A DNA stretch of 16,441 nucleotides from Promethearchaeota archaeon. GTDB taxonomy: Archaea; Asgardarchaeota; Lokiarchaeia; Sigyniarchaeales; SOKP01. The translations under genes were made by a program, and so were the position numbers. The DNA is taken from positions 1 to 16,441 of the forward strand of contig JAHLWE010000171.1 in NCBI GenBank assembly GCA_019058135.1, given 5' to 3'. A model generated the notes under the pieces. That model was not told the origin of the DNA. It did no database searches and saw only the letters and a program-made list of their open reading frames with translations. The first letter of the stretch is position 1; every line of letters starts with the position of its first letter. Positions 6,770 through 13,434 of the stretch are shown one piece after another.

Positions 6770-7525
6770 ATGGACCTAATTGATAATTATTGCTTCAAAA
6801 TATTAAAGAAATTAGAAGTTACTTTCGAATCTACATTTACAGATTTGTCCATATGTGTTAGAAATAAGAATACTCGGTCAAAAAGGTTAAAATTTTTAAT
6901 TAATAAAAATCTTATCGTTCAAAAAGATAGATTTTACAAATTGACAGAAAAAGGTAAAAATATCTTGACAAATTTAAAAAAGATCGAAGATGGTCTGGAT
7001 GAGGATCAAATTTATGAAAATTTTGATCATTTACCATTCTTTTATAGAGATTATCTTTATAATTTTCTTATTAAATTAAAAGAAATTTTTAAAGAAGATC
7101 TTTTAAGTGTTATATTATTTGGCTCTGTTGCGAGAGGGAAATGGACTAAAGAAAGCGACATCGACTTATTAATAATATTTTCAAATAAAGTATCCAAAAA
7201 CATGCAATTAGATGAAAAATTAACAGAGGTTATATTAGATTTTTATGATAAAAATAACTTAAAAGATGAGCAAGGAAATTATCTTTATACTCCAATTCAA
7301 GAGATATCCTTATTTCATAAAGATTTAGATAAATTTAGAACATTATTTTATGACATTGCAATGGATGGATTACTAATTTTTGATAGAAATCAAATTGGTT
7401 TAAAATTTATTAATAAAACTAAACTAAGAATTAAAAAGAAGGGGCTAAAACGCATTTTCTATAGCGATGAGGATTTCTATTGGAAAAGGAATGATATTAA
7501 ATTTGGAGAGATAATTGAATTATGA
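6770..7525 (+). CDS. Winged-helix + MNT nucleotidyltransferase (antitoxin of a MNT-HEPN pair)
   Basis: The 251-residue protein joins an N-terminal winged helix (about 5-70, ending in FYKLTEKGKNIL) to a minimal nucleotidyltransferase domain. The catalytic signature is LFGSVARGKWTKESDIDLLI (116-135): G118-S119, R122-G123 and the two metal-binding aspartates D130 and D132. In HEPN-MNT toxin-antitoxin systems such enzymes act as the antitoxin, in at least one studied case by adding AMP units to a tyrosine of the HEPN toxin. Its ATG has a good TATA box 26 bases upstream. Its TGA overlaps the HEPN start (ATGA at 7522-7525), which ties the two together. The winged helix suggests binding of its own promoter, an inference. 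The metal-binding core is intact, so this half looks functional. Confidence 0.85.
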   Translation: MDLIDNYCFKILKKLEVTFESTFTDLSICVRNKNTRSKRLKFLINKNLIVQKDRFYKLTEKGKNILTNLKKIEDGLDEDQIYENFDHLPFFYRDYLYNFLIKLKEIFKEDLLSVILFGSVARGKWTKESDIDLLIIFSNKVSKNMQLDEKLTEVILDFYDKNNLKDEQGNYLYTPIQEISLFHKDLDKFRTLFYDIAMDGLLIFDRNQIGLKFINKTKLRIKKKGLKRIFYSDEDFYWKRNDIKFGEIIEL

Positions 7526-7860
7526 ATAATCTAGAAATTTCTCAAGAAGCCTTAAAGAGAACAAAAAATTGGTATCAAAGCGCTATTAGAGGATTTGAAG
7601 ATAAAAGATGGAATGATGTAATTTATTCCTGCCAGATGTCAGTCGAACAAGCTCTCAAAGCAATATTGATACTTTTCTGTATAGAGTATCCAAAAAAACA
7701 TGATGTATCAAACGTTTATTTAAATTTAAAAAAACAATCTATTCCTAAATGGTTTTTAAATAAAATTAAATATCATTCAAAAATTTTGAGAGAATTAGTT
7801 AAAATGAGAGGATTATCTTCTTATGGATATATTGATGGGATGACAAATGAAGATTTTTAA
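7522..7860 (+). CDS. HEPN-domain protein (toxin partner), ended early by an in-frame TAA
   Basis: The 112-residue product is a helical HEPN domain: an opening helix (ISQEALKRTKNWYQSAIRGF), a core helix with YSCQMSVEQALKAIL (about 35-49), the H60-containing KKHDVSNVY segment, and the C-terminal motif R96-GLSS-Y101-G-Y103. Studied HepT toxins carry an RX4HXY RNase motif; here the histidine position is Tyr. Y103 matches the tyrosine modified by MNT enzymes. It is coupled to the MNT gene by a 4-base overlap, with GGAGAG 11 bases before its ATG. The TAA at 7858-7860 falls before the expected last helix, and the same frame continues for 35 codons. The short form may be inactive, or a lone mutation may have disarmed the toxin. 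Confidence 0.8.
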   Translation: MNNLEISQEALKRTKNWYQSAIRGFEDKRWNDVIYSCQMSVEQALKAILILFCIEYPKKHDVSNVYLNLKKQSIPKWFLNKIKYHSKILRELVKMRGLSSYGYIDGMTNEDF

Positions 7861-7968
7861 GAGGATGCATTGAAATATAAAGAACCGGTAAAAAGAATTA
7901 TTAATGATTGCGAAAAATTATTAATTGAATTTTCCAAAAATCTAAAATCTGAGCAAGATAAAGAATAA
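7861..7968 (+). pseudogene. In-frame C-terminal helix of the HEPN gene beyond the TAA
   Basis: Directly after the TAA at 7858-7860 the same frame reads EDALKYKEPVKRIINDCEKL and on to a second TAA at 7966-7968, 35 sense codons in all. The pattern (E-D-A-x-x-Y/A...V...I...) is that of the last long helix of HEPN proteins, which packs on the core and the dimer interface. The stop sits where homologues often have an aromatic or polar residue just before this helix. It is read as part of the original gene, which would be 147 residues if the TAA were a sense codon. Confidence 0.6.
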
Positions 7969-7988
7969 ACCAATTTACAAAAATTGGT
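7969..7988 (+). repeat. Perfect stem-loop directly after the HEPN frame
   Basis: ACCAATTT and AAATTGGT form an 8-base perfect stem with an ACAA loop, starting at the base after the distal TAA (7966-7968). There is no T-tract behind it, so it does not look like a standard terminator. It may mark the 3' end of the MNT-HEPN mRNA, and its placement supports the distal TAA as the original gene end. Confidence 0.45.
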
Positions 7989-8008
7989 CAGAAAAATAAT
8001 TTAAATTA

Positions 8009-8018
8009 AAATATAAAA
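8009..8018 (+). promoter_or_regulatory. TATA-like box for the glycoside hydrolase gene
   Basis: AAATATAAAA lies about 75 bases before the ATG at 8089. Transcription would begin near 8035-8042, giving a leader of roughly 50 bases with GAGG at 8081-8084 as ribosome binding site. Three inverted repeats lie between this box and the ATG. Confidence 0.4.
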
Positions 8019-8075
8019 ACATTTATTATTAAATGTAGTTAAAAATCTTTTAACTAATTGACAATAATATCAATT
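8019..8075. repeat. Three successive inverted repeats in the GH113 leader
   Basis: First, ACATTTA (8019-8025) with TAAATGT (8030-8036). Second, TAGTTAAAA (8036-8044) with TTTTAACTA (8048-8056), nine perfect pairs with a 3-base loop. Third, AATTGA (8056-8061) with TCAATT (8070-8075). They abut one another between the TATA-like box and the ribosome binding site. They could be operators or RNA hairpins. In DNA this AT-rich each alone is only weak evidence; the consecutive run is what stands out. Confidence 0.4.
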
Positions 8076-8088
8076 GTTTTGAGGAAAT

Positions 8089-9177
8089 ATGCCTAATAAC
8101 AAGCGAGTATTAATATTTTTATTTAGTATAATTATAATTGTTTCTCTCTCATTTGCAATTATAAGAATTTTTGTTGATTCAGAATCTGATTTCTATAATC
8201 CAATAATTTCACAAAATCCTAATTTTCAAAGAGGAATAACTTATGTTCCGTTTGCGACCGATCTATTGCTTAATGAGAATGAGTATGATAATATTGATCG
8301 AATGCTGGCTACAAACTCCGAATGGGTGGCGTTAATTCCGATATGGTATCAAGAAAATGGAACTTCGACCATTATAGCGCCGCATGCTGAGGAGTCTCCT
8401 TCAGATGCTAGTATCCGTTATGCGATACAATATTTGCATTTAAAAAATAAAAATGTAATGCTAAAACCATATGTTGACGCCCGAGACGAAACCTAGCGTG
8501 CAGAATTTCAACCATCGGATTGGAATACTTGGTTCAGTTCTTATCAAAACTTCATTTGGCACTAAGCAGAAATAGCTGAAGATGAGAATGTTGAATTATA
8601 TTGCGTCGGTTGTGAGTATAAATCGAGTGATACAACGCGTTATAATGATTGGTTGGATACTATAACTGGCATCAGGAATCATTATTCAGGTAATTTAACT
8701 TATGCTGCAGATTGGTCAAATTATAATTCTGTTTGCTTCTGGAATTTGCTAGATTATGTTGGAATTGATGCTTATTTTCCATTATATGAAGGAAATAATC
8801 CTAATCTTTCCGATTTAATTAATGGTTGGAACTTAGCTTTAAATGACATCGAAGAATGGTATAATTTATCAAATTTTAACGAAATGCAGATAATTTTTAC
8901 GGAAGTAGGTTATGAATCTCAACCAATATGCTGGAAAAATCCTGCTGATACCGGTAAAAGTACAATAGATACCAAAGCCCAAGACCTCTGTTATAAAGCA
9001 CTCTTCTCAACGGCACCGAGTAGGCAATGTCTAGAGGGAATGTTTATTTGGTGGTGGGACAATCCAATTACACATGATACTGGTGGTGGCTGGAATAACA
9101 ACGGATGGACCCCTAAAGATAAACCTTCTGAAATTACTATTTCCAATTATTATGGATTCTATTGTAGAATTAAATAA
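8089..9177 (+). pseudogene. GH113-like secreted glycoside hydrolase interrupted by TAG and TAA
   Basis: The frame encodes a signal anchor (about 7-28, VLIFLFSIIIIVSLSFAIIR) and a TIM-barrel resembling glycoside hydrolase family 113 (beta-mannanase-like, clan A). Landmarks are RGITYVPFATD near the first strand, VMLKPYVDARDET, the predicted acid/base Glu176 in VGCEY (GAG at 8614-8616), the predicted nucleophile Glu272 in FTEVGY (GAA at 8902-8904), and FIWWWDNP near the end. A TAG at 8494-8496 (codon 136) stands where the family has Trp (DET-W-R) and a TAA at 8563-8565 (codon 159) where Tyr is expected (IWH-Y-AEIAE). Reading through both gives 362 residues in one frame. GAGG lies 4 bases before the ATG. 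Both glutamates and the fold are otherwise preserved, which suggests recent loss. Exact substrate unknown. Confidence 0.8.
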
Positions 9178-9246
9178 TAAAAAATATCACACAAAGAACA
9201 ATTCTATGATCTTAATATTGCACCATTATTCCATTAAAAACATATT

Positions 9247-9280
9247 TTTATAAATAGAATTTCTTAATTAAGTATAAAAC
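9247..9280 (+). promoter_or_regulatory. Two TATA-like boxes before the MoxR-VWA module
   Basis: TTTATAAATA at 9247-9256 and AGTATAAAAC at about 9271-9280 both precede the TTG at 9316. The nearer one would place transcription start near 9300, leaving a leader of about 15 bases. The rest of the gap from 9178 holds no gene I can support. Confidence 0.4.
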
Positions 9281-9315
9281 TGAAATTATTCATCAAACTT
9301 AATATTTGAAGGAAT

Positions 9316-11061
9316 TTGACGACAAAAAAGAGCCTAGTTCAGAATAAGGAGTTAAATAGCAATTTACTGCGCAAAAAAATTTGGAAGATTATAAATTTAC
9401 TTGAAGCAAATCAGTTATTTGTTCATTCACGTAATATTGAAGTATCTTTCACTCCAGAGGGAAAGAAAAAAGTAGAAAAAAGAAGTCTTCCGGAAATATT
9501 AACAATCTGTATGCTTAACGCAATAGCTCCCAATTCCGCAATGTTATTAATAGGTGGGCACGGGGGCGGTAAAACATCAATCTGTAAATTATTAGGCAGA
9601 ATGGTCACCGGGAAATCACTCAAAGAAATAGAAGCTTCGATAATTCGAGGGCATCCACAACTAACGGAGGAAAAGTTAATAGGAACTTTAAAATTAGGGG
9701 AATTGATGCAAGGAAAGGAAATAGTCAGTTGGAGAAGATTTGTGATAGATTTCTGGAAAATAATTGATGAAGTGAATCGGTTGTCTCCATATGCTCAGGA
9801 TATATTACTATCATTGTTAGCTGAGGGGCAAGTTAAATATTTTGACGAGGTCCAAAATATTTCAAAATTTTGTTTATATGCAACAATAAATCCACAAGAT
9901 GTGGGAACTTTTGAATTATCGGAACCTTTTTTAGATAGGTTTGGGATATCAGTTCCAATTTCCATGCCAACAAGTCATGATCTTCAAATTATATTAAAAG
10001 GTAAAGATGAAAAATATAGTGGTTACGATGAGCTTGTTCAAGTGCCCCAGGTATTAACACTTGACGATCTTATGGAGATTTGGTATCAAGTTGATAAGAT
10101 AGATTGTACCACAGATGCTAATAATATCATTCATGCAATAATTCGTGAGTTTACTTTATGTATGCGAATTGATAAAGGAAATATTGAGCAATTAAAACCG
10201 GGTGAAGGGTTGTGTTCCGGGTGTCATTTTAACACGAAGGTAAATATTTGTAATAAGGTTTCTTCAATATTAAGCGTTAGAGTAGCAAAAGACCTTCTGA
10301 GATATTCAAAAGCATTGGCATGGTTATTGGGATTAAATAAAATAATGCTCCCTTTAGTGGTAAATATTGCACCATATGTGATTTCACACAGAGTTGATTT
10401 CACTGATAGAGAATTGAATGCTAGTCCATATTATGGAAATAAATTGTATTATACAAAAGATTTAATTGATAATGCTAGAAAGAGATATTTAAAGCGAAGA
10501 GAGGCTTATGATGTTTTAGATAAATTTAGATTAGGTGAAGGTTCAGAAACCGATTTGCAGACATTAAAGAAATATGTTAATAATGATTTAATAGTGAAAC
10601 TAGATTTAGACCCATTAATTAAGACTTTAAATAATAAAAAATATGCAGAAGTTGCGAAAGAAATTACAGCTGCTTCAAAGAGAAATGATATTGAAATACT
10701 TTCTAAAATTAAAGATGATTTATTAGAAAAAATTGAATTTCCAAATCGCGGGGATTTAATAAATCGTTGTAATGAAGAGTTATATAAACAAACCATTAGG
10801 GTTTTTAATTTCAAATATAAATATTGGCAAGATATATGGGCTTCAATAGCCGTAGAATTTCCTGAGTTGGATGAATTGATTAAACAGTCTTTTGAGAAAC
10901 GGCAAACGAAACAAATCAGGACTAAAGATTTATTAATTGAAATAAATGTTTCTGGTACAAGTGAGAATTCAACGGTGAATTTTGGTATTTCTGGAGGTTC
11001 AGATGCTTTAAAATTGAAAAAACTAATTGAAAAAGAACCTTTTATCGAGGAGAACGAATAA
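9316..11061 (+). CDS. MoxR-family AAA+ ATPase with a cysteine cluster in the lid
   Basis: The 581-residue protein has a complete AAA+ core: Walker A GGHGGGKT (80-87, Lys86), Walker B FWKIIDEVNR (146-155, Asp151-Glu152), sensor 1 Asn192 in ATINPQD, an arginine finger in FLDRF (Arg208) and a probable sensor 2 Arg322. It is typical of MoxR ATPases, which remodel or insert metal into partner proteins with a VWA protein. Five cysteines (264, 282, 300, 303, 312) lie between the core and sensor 2; C-x2-C-H and C312 could bind zinc or an iron-sulphur cluster. The long C-terminal part (about 380-581) is helical. The TTG at 9316 follows an in-frame stop at 9307-9309 and is the only plausible start. The VWA gene starts at the base after its TAA. 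Confidence 0.87.
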   Translation: MTTKKSLVQNKELNSNLLRKKIWKIINLLEANQLFVHSRNIEVSFTPEGKKKVEKRSLPEILTICMLNAIAPNSAMLLIGGHGGGKTSICKLLGRMVTGKSLKEIEASIIRGHPQLTEEKLIGTLKLGELMQGKEIVSWRRFVIDFWKIIDEVNRLSPYAQDILLSLLAEGQVKYFDEVQNISKFCLYATINPQDVGTFELSEPFLDRFGISVPISMPTSHDLQIILKGKDEKYSGYDELVQVPQVLTLDDLMEIWYQVDKIDCTTDANNIIHAIIREFTLCMRIDKGNIEQLKPGEGLCSGCHFNTKVNICNKVSSILSVRVAKDLLRYSKALAWLLGLNKIMLPLVVNIAPYVISHRVDFTDRELNASPYYGNKLYYTKDLIDNARKRYLKRREAYDVLDKFRLGEGSETDLQTLKKYVNNDLIVKLDLDPLIKTLNNKKYAEVAKEITAASKRNDIEILSKIKDDLLEKIEFPNRGDLINRCNEELYKQTIRVFNFKYKYWQDIWASIAVEFPELDELIKQSFEKRQTKQIRTKDLLIEINVSGTSENSTVNFGISGGSDALKLKKLIEKEPFIEENE

Positions 11062-12816
11062 TTGCCACCTAAATCAAAAAAGGTAAAACTCAAGAGTCGA
11101 AAAGAAGTCTCTAAAAAAATATTGCTACAAAATGAAGAAAAATTAAGAGATCTTGCAGAAATTGCATGGTCAAAGGCTTTAGAAGAATATTTTTTCCCAC
11201 CTTTATCAATTCCAAACTTTAAATTTGATTACACTCGTATTGAAGGTTTCTATATTGATATTTCTGAACAATGGCAAATCACTATGAATTTAGCTCAAGC
11301 ACCATTGTTTATAGAAAATAATGATTACGTAAGATATTTTTTTGTTAATGCTATGCACGAAATTGGACATTATGATCTTATTCCTTATGATGGGTTAATA
11401 AATGCACGTCTATTAAGTGCTGCAATGAAATCAGTTTCTTATATTTTTGCTCCGATTGTTGTAAATTTTTTTTCTGATTTAATTATAGATACAAAATTAC
11501 ATCAGAAATATCCAGAGGATATGTTATGGGAAGCACAACACACCTTTAATGAAATTATAGGTAAGAAAAAGAAAATTGCACCTTTTGCCGAATTGATCTT
11601 TAGATGTTATGAACTATTATGGAATCAAAAAATCGATGAAAAATATGATTTCAGGGAAGTAAATGATATTGCAAAGAGAATTACCAAAATTATTAGAAAA
11701 AAATTTGAAGATGATTCAAAATGGGAGGAAAAAACGAGAAAAATTGCTGCAATATTGAAACCAATTGTTAATGATACATTTACGCTTATCGGAGTTGGGG
11801 CTAGATCCTGTACTGAGGGAAATACTCGTAGATTTTCTGATGATGGTAAAGGAAATATTATAGAAATGCCTGAAGAAATTGTTCAAATAATGGGAAATCC
11901 ATTAGAAAATCGAAATTCAGATAGGATTAAAAGTAATAATGAGGATGCGAAAAATAGGAAAGCTGAAGAATTTGCAAAAGAGAAAAATTTCAATGAATTT
12001 GGATCACCAGCAGTGCAAGCGGGTATTTTAAAAAATGGGGAAGTTTTAAACACATGGTATCGAGGTTTGGCTAAAGATTTAATTTCAATTAAATTATATG
12101 AGAAAAAACCAAGTGGATTAATGCCAGCATATCCGGAAACTTGGAGGATAGGGGACCCTCTAGAAGAACTTGATGTTGTTCAAAGTTTATTGAATTACCC
12201 CAAGCTTATTCCTAATATTACTACAAAAAAGTGGGTTTCTATAGAAGGACCTGGGATTATGCAAGAAAAACAACTTCCAGACTTAATGATCGTTTTAGAT
12301 TCATCTGGTTCGATGAATTGGTCATATTCTAAAAGAATAAGTAAGAATTCAAAATCACCATATCATATTGCCTTAGTAGCTGCGTTTGCAGTATTACATT
12401 ATGTTGCTAAAAAGGGGTGTAAATTTAGTGTCATTAATTTTTCAGGGAGAGCGGATATTTGTGATTGGACATTTGATTATATCAAGGCAGAAAAAAGATT
12501 ATTAAAATATCAAGGAAGTGGAACAGTTTTACCCACAAAATCTATGAAAGATTTAGCAAAGAAGGCAGAAAAGAATATCTTAATCATCTTAATTACAGAT
12601 TTTGGGTTATATAATTGGGTTTCAGCGAGAAGAGGAATGTTAGAAATTTTGAATAAAGGACATAAAATTGTTGGTTTTTTTATCAGTCCATCTTTTAGAC
12701 AAGATGAAGATGAACGATTTAAAGAGTTATACGATAAGGGAGCGATCTTTTATCAAATTTCAAATGTTAGTGATTTGATAGATTTAGTTATTAAAGAAGT
12801 AAAGAAAAATTATTAG
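11062..12816 (+). CDS. HExxH metallopeptidase-like domain fused to a C-terminal VWA domain
   Basis: The 584-residue protein has an N-terminal zincin-like region with H99-E-I-G-H103, preceded by a hydrophobic helix (RYFFVNAM) and followed by FFSDLIID (about 136-143), whose Asp139 could be a further ligand. After a charged linker comes a VWA domain (about 405-580) with full MIDAS: D413-S-S415-G-S417, T488 in GSGT, and D513 in ITDF. This resembles the DUF2201-type arrangement (putative metallopeptidase plus VWA-like domain) found beside MoxR ATPases. VWA domains usually deliver the client to the ATPase; whether the HExxH part cleaves proteins or only binds zinc is unknown. The start is a TTG adjoining the moxR TAA, with GAGGAG (11047-11052) nine bases upstream, so the two are translationally coupled. 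It has no signal peptide and is likely cytosolic. Confidence 0.87.
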   Translation: MPPKSKKVKLKSRKEVSKKILLQNEEKLRDLAEIAWSKALEEYFFPPLSIPNFKFDYTRIEGFYIDISEQWQITMNLAQAPLFIENNDYVRYFFVNAMHEIGHYDLIPYDGLINARLLSAAMKSVSYIFAPIVVNFFSDLIIDTKLHQKYPEDMLWEAQHTFNEIIGKKKKIAPFAELIFRCYELLWNQKIDEKYDFREVNDIAKRITKIIRKKFEDDSKWEEKTRKIAAILKPIVNDTFTLIGVGARSCTEGNTRRFSDDGKGNIIEMPEEIVQIMGNPLENRNSDRIKSNNEDAKNRKAEEFAKEKNFNEFGSPAVQAGILKNGEVLNTWYRGLAKDLISIKLYEKKPSGLMPAYPETWRIGDPLEELDVVQSLLNYPKLIPNITTKKWVSIEGPGIMQEKQLPDLMIVLDSSGSMNWSYSKRISKNSKSPYHIALVAAFAVLHYVAKKGCKFSVINFSGRADICDWTFDYIKAEKRLLKYQGSGTVLPTKSMKDLAKKAEKNILIILITDFGLYNWVSARRGMLEILNKGHKIVGFFISPSFRQDEDERFKELYDKGAIFYQISNVSDLIDLVIKEVKKNY

Positions 12817-12833
12817 GTGATATTCTGCATTTT

Positions 12834-12853
12834 AGAATTTCTACAGAAATTCT
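12834..12853. repeat. Near-contiguous palindrome between vwa and scpB ends
   Basis: AGAATTTCT and AGAAATTCT are perfect 9-base arms around AC. The site spans the 3' end of scpB (its TAG is at 12841-12843) in the 24-base convergent gap. A hairpin here could protect or end both transcripts. The tiny loop means the real stem is nearer 8 pairs. Confidence 0.4.
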
Positions 12854-13434
12854 TTAAGATTAATTTGTGAGTTATCCTTTAATTCAAAATAATCAAAAAA
12901 ATGAGTAGTTAGAAAAACCTTTTTATTGTTTTCTTCAATAAATCCTTTCTTTTTTAAGGTTTTTATATAATTATATGCTGAACTTCCAAATTTGGAAGAA
13001 ATTTCTCTCTTACTTACATTGGGGTGCTTAAAAATCACATATGCTAATATTTTAATCTCAAATTGATTGAATAAGTCGCCGAGTGTAAATTTTTCGACTG
13101 CATTTATTATCTCTTTTTTTACGATTAATTCAAATCGTTGATCGGCATATTCTATAATTTTTAACACTGTATCAAATAATTTGTATTCTTTTTGGATATC
13201 ATGGATTGCATTGATTATTCTTTCTTTTGAGGTTTTTGTTAAAATTTTTAAAAATTCTCGAATTTTAACAGGACGTCGTGCTTGAAATAAAATGGATTCA
13301 ATAGTTCTTTTAAATTCATCATATTCTAAAATTTGTCTTAAATATATTTCTGCTTTATCAATAAATGCTGAATCTTCACAATCGAAATTATTATCGCTAT
13401 TATTGAATCCGTATTCAATTTGATTACTCAGCAA
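12841..13434 (-). CDS. scpB: Segregation and condensation protein B
   Basis: The 197-residue protein matches the ScpB plan of two winged helices. The first is marked by TIESILFQARRPVKIREFLK (about 44-63) and a strand pair FDTVLKIIEYADQRFELIVK. The second has KILAYVIFKHPNVSKREISS (about 128-147), FGSSAYNYIKTLKKKGFIEE and the ending VFLTTHFFDYFEL, close to the family's y-x-T-T-x-x-F-x-x-x-F. ScpB works with ScpA and SMC in the condensin-like complex that compacts and helps segregate chromosomes. About 40 acidic N-terminal residues precede the first winged helix and look unstructured. The TTG start (13432-13434) lies within the end of smc, with GGGAGG about 12 bases upstream. The overlap implies translational coupling. 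No scpA lies between them. Confidence 0.88.
   Translation of the reverse strand: MLSNQIEYGFNNSDNNFDCEDSAFIDKAEIYLRQILEYDEFKRTIESILFQARRPVKIREFLKILTKTSKERIINAIHDIQKEYKLFDTVLKIIEYADQRFELIVKKEIINAVEKFTLGDLFNQFEIKILAYVIFKHPNVSKREISSKFGSSAYNYIKTLKKKGFIEENNKKVFLTTHFFDYFELKDNSQINLKEFL

Noticed and set aside
7969..7988. Stem-loop after the HEPN frame as an intrinsic terminator
   Set aside because: The stem is perfect but no T-tract follows, so it was listed as an inverted repeat and not called a terminator.
8494..8496. TAG in the glycoside hydrolase as a pyrrolysine codon
   Set aside because: The expected residue is Trp, a TAA lies 22 codons later in the same gene, and TAG ends several normal genes here, for example dut, where reading on meets another stop after three codons.
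8653..9177. Independent 174-residue gene starting with TTG
   Set aside because: It lies in the same frame as the upstream half of the GH113-like gene, carries that protein's second half, and starts in mid-domain after the acid/base glutamate.
10506..11093. 195-residue minus-strand open frame inside moxR
   Set aside because: It is antisense to a well-supported AAA+ gene, has a Ser/Phe/Leu-rich composition typical of a shadow frame, and has no recognisable domain.
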